Origin: a virus
IMG/VR virus record: IMGVR_UViG_3300030685_000017
Span: 1-64,000 of that record
DNA: 64,000 bases
Strand: one strand, 5' to 3'
Shown: piece by piece, positions 51,933 to 58,644 of the stretch
Layout: the number at the start of each line of letters is the position of its first letter
Numbering within the stretch: the stretch's first letter is position 1
The notes under the pieces: generated by a model
Told to the model about the DNA's origin: nothing
The model's database searches: none
What the model saw: the letters and a program-made list of their open reading frames with translations, nothing else
Translations under genes and position numbers: made by a program

Positions 51933-52050
51933 TTGATTTCATATTGTGATTATGTGATTTATGAATTTTCTGATATTAATAAAATTAATTCTGATTTTTT
52001 TAACCATGAAGAAAAGAAAAGAACTTTAATTGAATATATAATTTTCGGCT
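51933..52050 (+). pseudogene. Remnant of an A-module gene
   Basis: The frame CDYVIYEFSDINKINSDFFN HEEKKRTL keeps only the last part of the module. There is no start. The block downstream is the 40-bp repeat leading to tRNA-Glu, so the remnant marks a past recombination joint. Confidence 0.5.
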
Positions 52051-52068
52051 GATTAGTCAAGTGGATAA
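52029..52068 (+). repeat. 40-bp repeat upstream of and into tRNA, copy 2
   Basis: Second copy of the block at 44665-44704, leading into the tRNA at 52047. Confidence 0.7.
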
Positions 52069-52118
52069 GACGCTTATCTCTCCGATAAGAAACATGGGTT
52101 CAAATCCTATATCAGTCA
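52047..52118 (+). tRNA. tRNA-Glu (CTC), atypical base 37
   Basis: Acceptor GGCTGAT/ATCAGTC, anticodon stem CTTAT/ATAAG with loop CTCTCCG (CTC, C37), T arm ATGGG TTCAAAT CCTAT. Discriminator A. Nearly identical to 53935-54006. Confidence 0.7.
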
Positions 52119-52142
52119 TTTGAATAGAAAAGGAGAAGTAAT

Positions 52143-52574
52143 ATGTCATTATTATCAATAATATTGGAGATTTTTTTATATAATATAATAATAATTAGTA
52201 TTTTTTGTTCTTTGAATATTAAAATAAAAGATTATTATAAAGCAAAAACTGATCTTTTTGCATATCTGAATAATGATAATGCTATTTATATGGTTTATAA
52301 ACGTGGATTAATGATACATGGTAAGCATTATAAATATTTAATTGGAGATAAATTTAGATTTGGTAATAATTATGCTATAATAACTGGTTATGATCATTCA
52401 GAATTAGAACTATATGGAGATCTTTATTATATAGTAGAACAATGTAATTCAATGGGGATATCTATTTCTAGTGAATTCTGTATATCAGAAAGAACATTAT
52501 CTCAAGCACAATGGATAAATAAACCAAATAAAAAAGAAGAATTTAAAACCTTTAAGGAGAAAATACGAACATAA
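52143..52574 (+). CDS. Membrane-anchored protein with F-x-T tail
   Basis: An N-terminal membrane helix (LLSIILEIFLYNIIIISIFC) precedes a beta domain with YKYLIGDKFRFGNNYAIITG, like a B-module, and a C-terminal EEFKTFKEKIRT (Thr = ACC). 143 residues. The tail is present even though the protein is membrane-bound, which is notable. AAAGGAG precedes. Confidence 0.65.
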   Translation: MSLLSIILEIFLYNIIIISIFCSLNIKIKDYYKAKTDLFAYLNNDNAIYMVYKRGLMIHGKHYKYLIGDKFRFGNNYAIITGYDHSELELYGDLYYIVEQCNSMGISISSEFCISERTLSQAQWINKPNKKEEFKTFKEKIRT

Positions 52575-52744
52575 TGTTCTGGGTAGGAGAAGTATTAATT
52601 AATAAATTAAATAATAAAAGAGCAAAAGTTATAGAAGCTATTTATAAACGTAATGAAAAACCACTTATTACGGTAGAAATGATAGATGAAAACAAAATAG
52701 TTTATATTACAATTTTTCCAGAAGAATGGAAGGATGGGGAATAA
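52574..52744 (+). CDS. GEV-module small protein
   Basis: MFWVGEVLINKLNNKRAKVI and ITIFPEEWKDGE, 56 residues, starting on an overlap with the previous stop. Its GEV start resembles the 44920 gene and part of the 676-residue protein. Confidence 0.5.
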   Translation: MFWVGEVLINKLNNKRAKVIEAIYKRNEKPLITVEMIDENKIVYITIFPEEWKDGE

Positions 52745-52745
52745 T

Positions 52746-52925
52746 ATGAAAGAAAAAGAATTACAGGAATTAAAGAAGAAAGCAGAAAATTGTGTATTAA
52801 ATTCAGTAATATGCTCTAAATCTGAATTATGTGAAGCATGTCCTAACAATGTTTCGGCATCAGAAGTGTTACGTTTATGTTTGGATTATGAATTTTTAAG
52901 ACATAATTATAATTTATTTGGTTAA
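52746..52925 (+). CDS. Small protein with Cys motif
   Basis: ATG 52746 (MKEKELQELKKKAENCVLNS) follows GATGGGG. 59 residues with CSKSELCEACPNN (CxxxxxxCxxC). The terminal YEFLRHNYNLF is helical. Function unknown. Confidence 0.55.
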   Translation: MKEKELQELKKKAENCVLNSVICSKSELCEACPNNVSASEVLRLCLDYEFLRHNYNLFG

Positions 52926-52947
52926 AAATCTGCGAAAGCAGTTTTTT
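52924..52947 (+). terminator. Intrinsic terminator with GAAA loop
   Basis: CTGC/GCAG stem extended by A/T pairs, GAAA tetraloop, then six T. Confidence 0.75.
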
Positions 52948-52993
52948 ATATAGTAATTGTAGACGGGATTTCTTGATGAAAAGGAGGTTTGCT

Positions 52994-53038
52994 ATGAAGG
53001 GTATTAGAGCACCTAGCATTTTTAGAAAAGTTTTATAA
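52994..53038 (+). CDS. Possible 14-residue basic peptide
   Basis: A perfect AAGGAGG, then ATG; the peptide is MKGIRAPSIFRKVL, net charge strongly positive. It lies between a terminator and a strong promoter and may be a microprotein or a false frame. Confidence 0.35.
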   Translation: MKGIRAPSIFRKVL

Positions 53039-53044
53039 AAAGTA

Positions 53045-53073
53045 TTGACAAAGTAACCGAAACGTGGTAAAAT
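53045..53073 (+). promoter_or_regulatory. Consensus sigma-A promoter with extended -10
   Basis: TTGACA, a 17-base spacer ending in TGG, and TAAAAT. Drives the two-repeat protein at 53127. Confidence 0.9.
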
Positions 53074-53126
53074 GAACTTACAAAAACAAAGAGCAAAAAG
53101 CTCGCCTAAAAATGGAGGAAATAATT

Positions 53127-53888
53127 ATGTCTAAATCAAAAGAAGTTGGATTCGTAAAAGTTGCACTGGTAAAAATTCTGAAAGCTGATGGAAGTGATTT
53201 TGTTACATCTAAGTTTGCAATTGCTTCTTCAATCGCTGATACTGTATTTGCAGGTTCTCTTGTAACCGTAACTGGTGAGTACAGTGATACTCCGGTACGT
53301 GTCGCAGAAGTTATTACTGCCGATGAGTGTGCAAGAAGATACAAGAATTCCGTGTACAATCATGTTGTATCTCTGCTTAATCCTGATTATGTGGATGACG
53401 ACGAGATTATCGGTCTTACCGCAGAGGATGCTAACACATTTGTACCGGCAAAAGACAAGAAAATCGCTCTTATCTGCGTTATGAAAGCTGATGGTATCAA
53501 GTGGACAAACTACAAACTTGCTATTCCGGCAAGAATGCCTGTAAAAGCAGGAGACATTGTTACAAATGATCTCTTTGACGGTTCTTATCTCAGAGTTCGT
53601 GAGGTAATTACAGCTGACGAGTGCGCTCGTAGATACGAGAAACCGGTAACACATGCAGTACATTCTGTTGTTGTTGATGTACCGGCTGGAGAGAAAGTAT
53701 ATGGTTTGACTCCGAGTGAGAGACCTGAGGATATTGAAGCGGCTACTAAGGCAAGAGATGCGAGAGCATATACTAAAGTTGATCGCAGAACACCAATCTC
53801 TATCGACTTTTCTTCTGTTGGAGAGACAAGTAGAGAAGACGCAATTGTTGCTATCGTTCTTGCGGCAATTGATGCTCTCAAAGATTGA
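53127..53888 (+). CDS. Two-repeat protein under its own strong promoter
   Basis: ATG 53127 (MSKSKEVGFVKVALVKILKA) after GGAGG. The 253-residue product has two copies of a unit ending RVAEVITADECARRYKN and RVREVITADECARRYEK, each preceded by a KADG..... strand region, then a third, shorter basic/acidic part. Codons are GC-rich compared with all neighbours. With a consensus promoter and terminator it is probably a separate, highly expressed gene. I do not recognise the family. Confidence 0.7.
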   Translation: MSKSKEVGFVKVALVKILKADGSDFVTSKFAIASSIADTVFAGSLVTVTGEYSDTPVRVAEVITADECARRYKNSVYNHVVSLLNPDYVDDDEIIGLTAEDANTFVPAKDKKIALICVMKADGIKWTNYKLAIPARMPVKAGDIVTNDLFDGSYLRVREVITADECARRYEKPVTHAVHSVVVDVPAGEKVYGLTPSERPEDIEAATKARDARAYTKVDRRTPISIDFSSVGETSREDAIVAIVLAAIDALKD

Positions 53889-53902
53889 TAATTAATTAAA
53901 TT

Positions 53903-53933
53903 AAAGCGTCTACAGTAATGTAGGCGCTTTTTT
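53903..53933 (+). terminator. Terminator directly before tRNA-Glu
   Basis: AAGCGTCTAC/GTAGGCGCTT stem with a 6-base loop and six T. The tRNA starts two bases later. Confidence 0.9.
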
Positions 53934-53934
53934 C

Positions 53935-54006
53935 GGCTGATTAGTCAAGTGGATAAGACGCTTATCTCTCCGATAAGAAACATGGGTTCAAATCCTATAC
54001 CAGTCA
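53935..54006 (+). tRNA. tRNA-Glu (CTC), atypical base 37
   Basis: As 52047-52118 but the acceptor end ACCAGTC leaves one A-C mismatch with GGCTGAT. Anticodon loop CTCTCCG (CTC). Confidence 0.7.
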
Positions 54007-54026
54007 TAAAAAGATTGGAGTATAAA

Positions 54027-54338
54027 ATGTCTGAACAATTTAAAATTGGAGAACGAGTATGAATAAAATCTTGGAAAGAATTAATTAAAGAGTTTCCGTT
54101 AAGAGATTCGACTACTGTATCAATTTATAATAACGTGACAGAATCACATTTATATACGTTTTATACTAAAAATTTTATTGATTTATACAAATATGGGAGA
54201 ATAATTACAATTCAAGATTCATGGAAGGATAGAACTAATGTAATTATTAAAACTGAAATTGAAACAATAATTATTGATATGAAATTAATAACTAAAATAA
54301 ATCCTATATTTATAACATTAAAGGAAAGAAGAAAATAA
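54027..54338 (+). pseudogene. B-module gene with in-frame TGA
   Basis: ATG 54027 (MSEQFKIGERV) and TGA at 54060-54062, then IKSWKELIKEFPLRDSTTVS to INPIFITLKERRK. The stop is at the variable residue of GxxVxIKSW. If translated through, the product is a normal B-module with the shared tail (Thr = ACA). Confidence 0.6.
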
Positions 54339-54339
54339 A

Positions 54340-54675
54340 ATGAAAATTATCTTAGAAAAACAATTTTGGGAAGAATTTTTAAATCAAAATAATGATATTG
54401 TTGTTTGTTGTCATACAAAAATAGAAGCAGAAACATTCTGTAAATTAATGCACGAACATGGATTAAAATGGAAAAGTGGTAACAGTTATTTAGATATTAA
54501 TAGGTGGAATAATCTATGTATTGATAAAAAATATAGTGTTAATTATACTAATCACGGATGTTACGGTACTTGTCTGGATTTTGAAAAGAGACATGACTAT
54601 ATGATTTATGAATTTTCTGATATTATATTTAAAAAAAATATTTCTTTTTTAACATTAGCTCAAAGGAGTTTATAA
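54340..54675 (+). CDS. A-module protein with F-x-T tail
   Basis: 111 residues: MKIILEKQFWEEFLNQNNDI, VVCCHTKIEAETFCKLMHEH, GLKWKSGNSYLDINRW, YTNHGCYG and YMIYEFSDII, ending SFLTLAQRSL. AAGGAAAGAAG from the upstream tail precedes it. Confidence 0.65.
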   Translation: MKIILEKQFWEEFLNQNNDIVVCCHTKIEAETFCKLMHEHGLKWKSGNSYLDINRWNNLCIDKKYSVNYTNHGCYGTCLDFEKRHDYMIYEFSDIIFKKNISFLTLAQRSL

Positions 54676-54678
54676 ATT

Positions 54679-54999
54679 ATGATTAATTTAGAAATCTTTT
54701 GGAAACAATTTTGTGATCGTCATAATCATATAGCTGTTAATTGTGTTACTGAATAAGAAGCACAGAAATTTTGTAAATTAATGGATAAACACGAATTAGA
54801 ATGGGCTAACGGTTGTTGTTATAATACAGAAAATACAGGATGGAATTGTTATAATAAATCTATGTGTTATAGTAACAGCGGAACATACTGTAACCTAGAT
54901 GGCTATCGAGTACGTCATTATACTATTTATAAATTTTCTGATATATTTATTACAGATAATTCTAAATTTATGACTGTAAAGCAGAGGAATACAAAATGA
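54679..54999 (+). pseudogene. A-module gene interrupted by TAA
   Basis: ATG 54679 (MINLEIFWKQFCDRHNHIAV) after AAAGGAG; TAA at 54754-54756 in NCVTE*EAQKFCKLMDKHELE. The rest (WANGCCYNTENTGWNC ... KFMTVKQRNTK) is intact. The interrupted segment closely matches the copy at 44359-44664. Confidence 0.65.
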
Positions 55000-55322
55000 T
55001 AAGTCAAGAGGAATTTTGGAAAAAATTTTGTGAACAAAGATTTCATATGACCGTTCATTGTAAAACAGAACAACAAGCACAACAATTTTGTCAAATGATG
55101 AAAGAGCATGGATTAACATGGAGATCAGGGAATGAACACTTAAAAAATAACACTTATTGGGAAGATTATAAAGAAGATACATGTTATTCTAATGATGGTG
55201 GCTATGGATTTATGGAGTTTTATACAAATTGTGATTATGTGATTTATGAATTTTCTAAGATATTTATTACAAAAAACACTATGTTTATGACTTTTAAGCA
55301 AAAATCATATAAATGCGGATGA
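54996..55322 (+). CDS. A-module protein with F-x-T tail
   Basis: 108 residues: MISQEEFWKKFCEQRFHMTV, HCKTEQQAQQFCQMMKEHGL, TWRSGNEHL, CYSNDGGYGFMEFY, YVIYEFSKI and a tail MFMTFKQKSYKCG. Best preserved member of the family. Starts on an ATGA overlap. Confidence 0.7.
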   Translation: MISQEEFWKKFCEQRFHMTVHCKTEQQAQQFCQMMKEHGLTWRSGNEHLKNNTYWEDYKEDTCYSNDGGYGFMEFYTNCDYVIYEFSKIFITKNTMFMTFKQKSYKCG

Positions 55323-55372
55323 AATCTTCCTTTCATTGAATAATAAAATGTACTAAATAATGAGGTAAAAAT

Positions 55373-55684
55373 ATGCATAAAATATTTACGATAGAAAAAT
55401 TTGTGAAAGAAAAAGATAAGCATAAAATGGCTATAATTTGTAAAACAGAGAATGAAGCAAAATTACTTTGTAAAGAACTTGATAAACAGGGGCTTTGTTG
55501 GAGTACTGGAGTGAGTTATGTTGGTAATACTAGGTGGTCTCTATTTAGTCCACAAACTAGAGCTAGATTTTATACAAATAATAATAAAATAGGTATTATT
55601 GGTAACGGAGATATGGAAGGTTTAGATTATTGCTTTTTTACAGAAACTCGAATGAAAAATAGAATTTCAAACATTTTCAAATAG
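55373..55684 (+). CDS. A-module protein with tail lost to a frame change
   Basis: MHKIFTIEKFVKEKDKHKMA, CKTENEAKLLCKELDKQGLC and WSTGVSYVGNTRW, 103 residues. The frame ends RISNIFK; the +1 frame there reads EFQTFSNRQENSKL, i.e. the family tail is still encoded but out of frame. GAGGTAAAAT precedes the ATG. Confidence 0.55.
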   Translation: MHKIFTIEKFVKEKDKHKMAIICKTENEAKLLCKELDKQGLCWSTGVSYVGNTRWSLFSPQTRARFYTNNNKIGIIGNGDMEGLDYCFFTETRMKNRISNIFK

Positions 55685-55689
55685 ACAAG

Positions 55690-55789
55690 AAAATTCTAAA
55701 TTATAATATAGTTATTGTTCCTGTTATTCTTATAAAATCTAATAATAATGATAATGTGTTTTTTCAAACTTTTAAAGAGAGGATATAGA
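55690..55789 (+). pseudogene. Remnant of a B-module gene end
   Basis: In one frame, IVIVPVILIKSNNNDNVFFQ TFKERI to a TAG at 55787. It matches the end of the intact gene at 56098 (IPVSLIEPCNNLNFQTFKER), but the start is gone. Shows recombination within the family. Confidence 0.55.
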
Positions 55790-56098
55790 ATGCACACTTT
55801 TACAGCAGGTCAGAAAATAAAAATAAAAAGTTTAAAAAAATTAATAAGACAGTATGGTACAGTACAAAGTATAACTGTCCTTGGTATGAAAACATTTCTA
55901 AATTTACCGGAACGTTCTATGACTTTAGATTATATATCTTGGGTATATGGGTATGAAAAACATTATACAATCATACGTAAAGTGGAATGCGCATATTATG
56001 AAGTAAAAGAACTTTCTAGTGTACATCTAATTCCCGTATCGTTAATAGAACCATGTAATAATTTAAACTTTCAGACTTTTAAAGAAAGGACTGGATAG
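55790..56098 (+). CDS. B-module protein with F-x-T tail
   Basis: ATG 55790 (MHTFTAGQKIKIKSLKKLIR) follows GAGAGGATATAG; 102 residues, ending NLNFQTFKERTG. The leading frame from 55748 lacks a ribosome site. Confidence 0.65.
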   Translation: MHTFTAGQKIKIKSLKKLIRQYGTVQSITVLGMKTFLNLPERSMTLDYISWVYGYEKHYTIIRKVECAYYEVKELSSVHLIPVSLIEPCNNLNFQTFKERTG

Positions 56099-56102
56099 AA
56101 TT

Positions 56103-56441
56103 ATGACTAGTTTTAAATTTTGGAAAAATTTTAATGATCAAAATTTAGATATCATGATTTCTGTAAAAAATGTATTAGAATATTTTGCTTTATGTAAATT
56201 ATTAACTGATAAAGGATATCATCATGCGGGTGGTGCAAGTTATTTAGAATATGCGTTACAAAACGCAATTACTCATGGAGAAATGCGGGGAATATCTAAT
56301 CATGGATTATATATGATGGCAAGAGTTCCTGCGAATATGTATCGTTATACCATTTATGATTATGAAACAGTCCTATCTTTTATAGGATTAGAAAACACAG
56401 ATTTTTGTACTTTTAAAGATAAAATAAAAGTACTTAAATAG
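56103..56441 (+). CDS. Diverged A-module protein with F-x-T tail
   Basis: 112 residues: MTSFKFWKNFNDQNLDIMIS, LCKLLTDKGYHHAGGASYLE, YTIYDYETV and NTDFCTFKDKIKVLK. The module Cys and HG are partly replaced, so this is an old copy. Confidence 0.6.
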   Translation: MTSFKFWKNFNDQNLDIMISVKNVLEYFALCKLLTDKGYHHAGGASYLEYALQNAITHGEMRGISNHGLYMMARVPANMYRYTIYDYETVLSFIGLENTDFCTFKDKIKVLK

Positions 56442-56508
56442 AATTTATGAATTATTGTAACTTGAAACTTAAAAAAATTATTAAAAAAAAAGAAAAGAGG
56501 ATATTAGA

Positions 56509-58539
56509 ATGGGTCAGAAAGTAATTTATTTAAATAAAGTAATAGAAATTGGTGGAAAATATTATTTCACTTCTCATGAAAAAATGGGAGAAGTTCTTTC
56601 AGTAAGTGAAGATACAAAATCTATGGATGTACAATGGGCTGATGGAACAAAAGAAACTCTTTCAGATGCATTAAATACTATTAAATCCACAGTCGTTATT
56701 GTGGATAATACGGAAGTATATTGTAGTATTACTTCTCGTGTAGCTGAAAAAATGGGAATTCCAATTGAGAAATTTAAGAAAGATCCTACACCGGCAGTAG
56801 AAGAAGGAACAGAAAATATTCCTCCGGTTGAAGAAGAAATGATTAACGCAATGTCTCATAACGGAGATATCATGAGTATTTATGGAGAGGTAACTTTTCC
56901 CGACGAACTGGGAGAAGATCCTGTCTTTATATTACTTGACCCAACAGATGATAAATTGATCTGTTGCAATGTAGAAGCATTCAAAGAGAAATATGTTATA
57001 GAAGAAATAGTTTCTACAACATTGGCAATGAGTGGAAATTGGTCTCCAACTCCCGCAATAGTTAAGGAATTGAATAAACAGATCATAACTTTGCTAACAG
57101 AATATAAGCATAAGGCTAGTTTTGCCGGAGTTCAAAAGAACTTGGAAGTTTGGGCACAAAATAAGGCGGGTCTTGCTAATATGATGAGTAAACATCCGGG
57201 GTGGAATCCTGATAAACTGTGGATTGAAACAGAAGAGCCGTTTGATCTACAGAAAAATCCTGAAAATATACAGATGTTCTTTGATACAATCATAGATAAA
57301 TCTAATGAGGTATTAAAGCTATCTGTATTTGAAGTCGGAGGAGATACATATACTTATGATGAACTTGCAAATTTTGTAAGTGGGATACAACGTTTACTTG
57401 AGTGTGGATTTCAGGCAAAGAATACTTCTGGAAGATATAAAACAATTCTTAATCCGACATATGATACAAAAATGCGTAGTAAAATTGTTGTATCATACGA
57501 TGGTAAAACAGAAGATGAAATAAGAGGGTTTTATAAAGAAATTCATAGAATTTATCACGATGCTGATCAGTATACAAAAGAATCTAAAGATAATTATGAT
57601 AAGATTAAGAGGTTCTGTAATAAATTTAGAGAAATTACAGAAGATTTCATCACGGGAGATCTGAAAATGTGGGTGGATAATTATTTTCCTGAATTATCTG
57701 TTCATGATGGTCAAAAAACTTCAAAAATTGTTCGTAAATTCTTTGATCAATTCCCTGACATTACAGGTATTAAGGGAACTAAAGAAGAAGTTGTTATGGA
57801 TGAGAATGGAGAACACACAACTCGTACAAAGACTATAAATGTATTTGAGATTGCTTTTGCTAAATATTCGGATTCTATTAATCCGGTTGCCGCAAAACGT
57901 AAAGTAATTTTCTCTATCAATCCAATCGACTTTTTAACTGAAAGTTTTGGTGTAAATTGGAGTTCATGCCATACAATTGATAAGCAGAATCTTAGACATG
58001 TTGATTCTTCTCATAATTATCAGGGTATGAATTGTGGAGGTTGTGTATCTTACATGAACGATAGTTGTTCTATTGTAATGTATACGGTTGATGGGAAATA
58101 TAAAGGTAAAGAATTCTGCTTTGAATCTAAAATTCAGAGAAATATCTTCTTTGTTGGAAAAGACTATTTTGTACAGTCAAGACAGTATCCTGATGGTCGT
58201 GATGGAGGACAAAAATCTCTTGCAGAGCAGTTCAGAAAATATTTCATTAAAATGCTGGGCGATTGCACGGAGCTTGAGAACACTAATACTAAATGGAAAA
58301 AAGTTTCAGGTTCAAATGAGTGTTCTAATGTAGCAACAGATTATCAGGGAGCTTTCCATTATCCTGATTATCGAAATGCTTCTGAATGTTCGGTAAGTTA
58401 TTACAAGTATACATCTTCTAAGACGGCAAAAGTAAATGCAAAAGATAAGATTGTCGTTGGATATACTGCATTCAGTATGGTTGATGGAACACCTCTTGAA
58501 AAGAAAGACAGACTTGATAATAAGGGCTGTGAAGATTAA
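56509..58539 (+). CDS. Large conserved phage protein, unknown function
   Basis: A 676-residue protein with well-preserved codons. Residues about 125-170 are the GEV module (MSIYGEVTFPDELGEDPVFI), also found as small genes at 44920 and 52574. The C-terminal third has SINPIDFLTESFGVNWSSCH, then a Gly/Cys-rich NCGGCVSYMNDSCSIVMYTV and a region ending RQYPDGRDGG. The WSSCH....GCxSYM pattern is familiar from other large Firmicutes phages. The role is unknown. It ends 10 bases before a strong hairpin terminator. Confidence 0.7.
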   Translation: MGQKVIYLNKVIEIGGKYYFTSHEKMGEVLSVSEDTKSMDVQWADGTKETLSDALNTIKSTVVIVDNTEVYCSITSRVAEKMGIPIEKFKKDPTPAVEEGTENIPPVEEEMINAMSHNGDIMSIYGEVTFPDELGEDPVFILLDPTDDKLICCNVEAFKEKYVIEEIVSTTLAMSGNWSPTPAIVKELNKQIITLLTEYKHKASFAGVQKNLEVWAQNKAGLANMMSKHPGWNPDKLWIETEEPFDLQKNPENIQMFFDTIIDKSNEVLKLSVFEVGGDTYTYDELANFVSGIQRLLECGFQAKNTSGRYKTILNPTYDTKMRSKIVVSYDGKTEDEIRGFYKEIHRIYHDADQYTKESKDNYDKIKRFCNKFREITEDFITGDLKMWVDNYFPELSVHDGQKTSKIVRKFFDQFPDITGIKGTKEEVVMDENGEHTTRTKTINVFEIAFAKYSDSINPVAAKRKVIFSINPIDFLTESFGVNWSSCHTIDKQNLRHVDSSHNYQGMNCGGCVSYMNDSCSIVMYTVDGKYKGKEFCFESKIQRNIFFVGKDYFVQSRQYPDGRDGGQKSLAEQFRKYFIKMLGDCTELENTNTKWKKVSGSNECSNVATDYQGAFHYPDYRNASECSVSYYKYTSSKTAKVNAKDKIVVGYTAFSMVDGTPLEKKDRLDNKGCED

Positions 58540-58548
58540 TAAAAGTTA

Positions 58549-58592
58549 CGCAAAAACCGATAGCATAATTACTATCGGTTTTTGCGCTTTCA
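58549..58592 (+). terminator. Intrinsic terminator
   Basis: CGCAAAAACCGATAG pairs perfectly with CTATCGGTTTTTGCG (15 bp, 8-base loop). Could act in both directions. Confidence 0.85.
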
Positions 58593-58644
58593 AATATATA
58601 TAATAGTTATGTATATTTTAGAGCGCAAAATAGAAAGGGTATAT

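Noticed and set aside
28507-54338. Recoded stop codons (TAG, TAA or TGA as sense) across the genome
   Set aside because: Many intact genes end with each of the three stops at tight gene junctions (TAG at 14890 and 48220, TGA at 13067 and 31824, TAA widely). Global reassignment would fuse genes; only local readthrough or decay remains possible.
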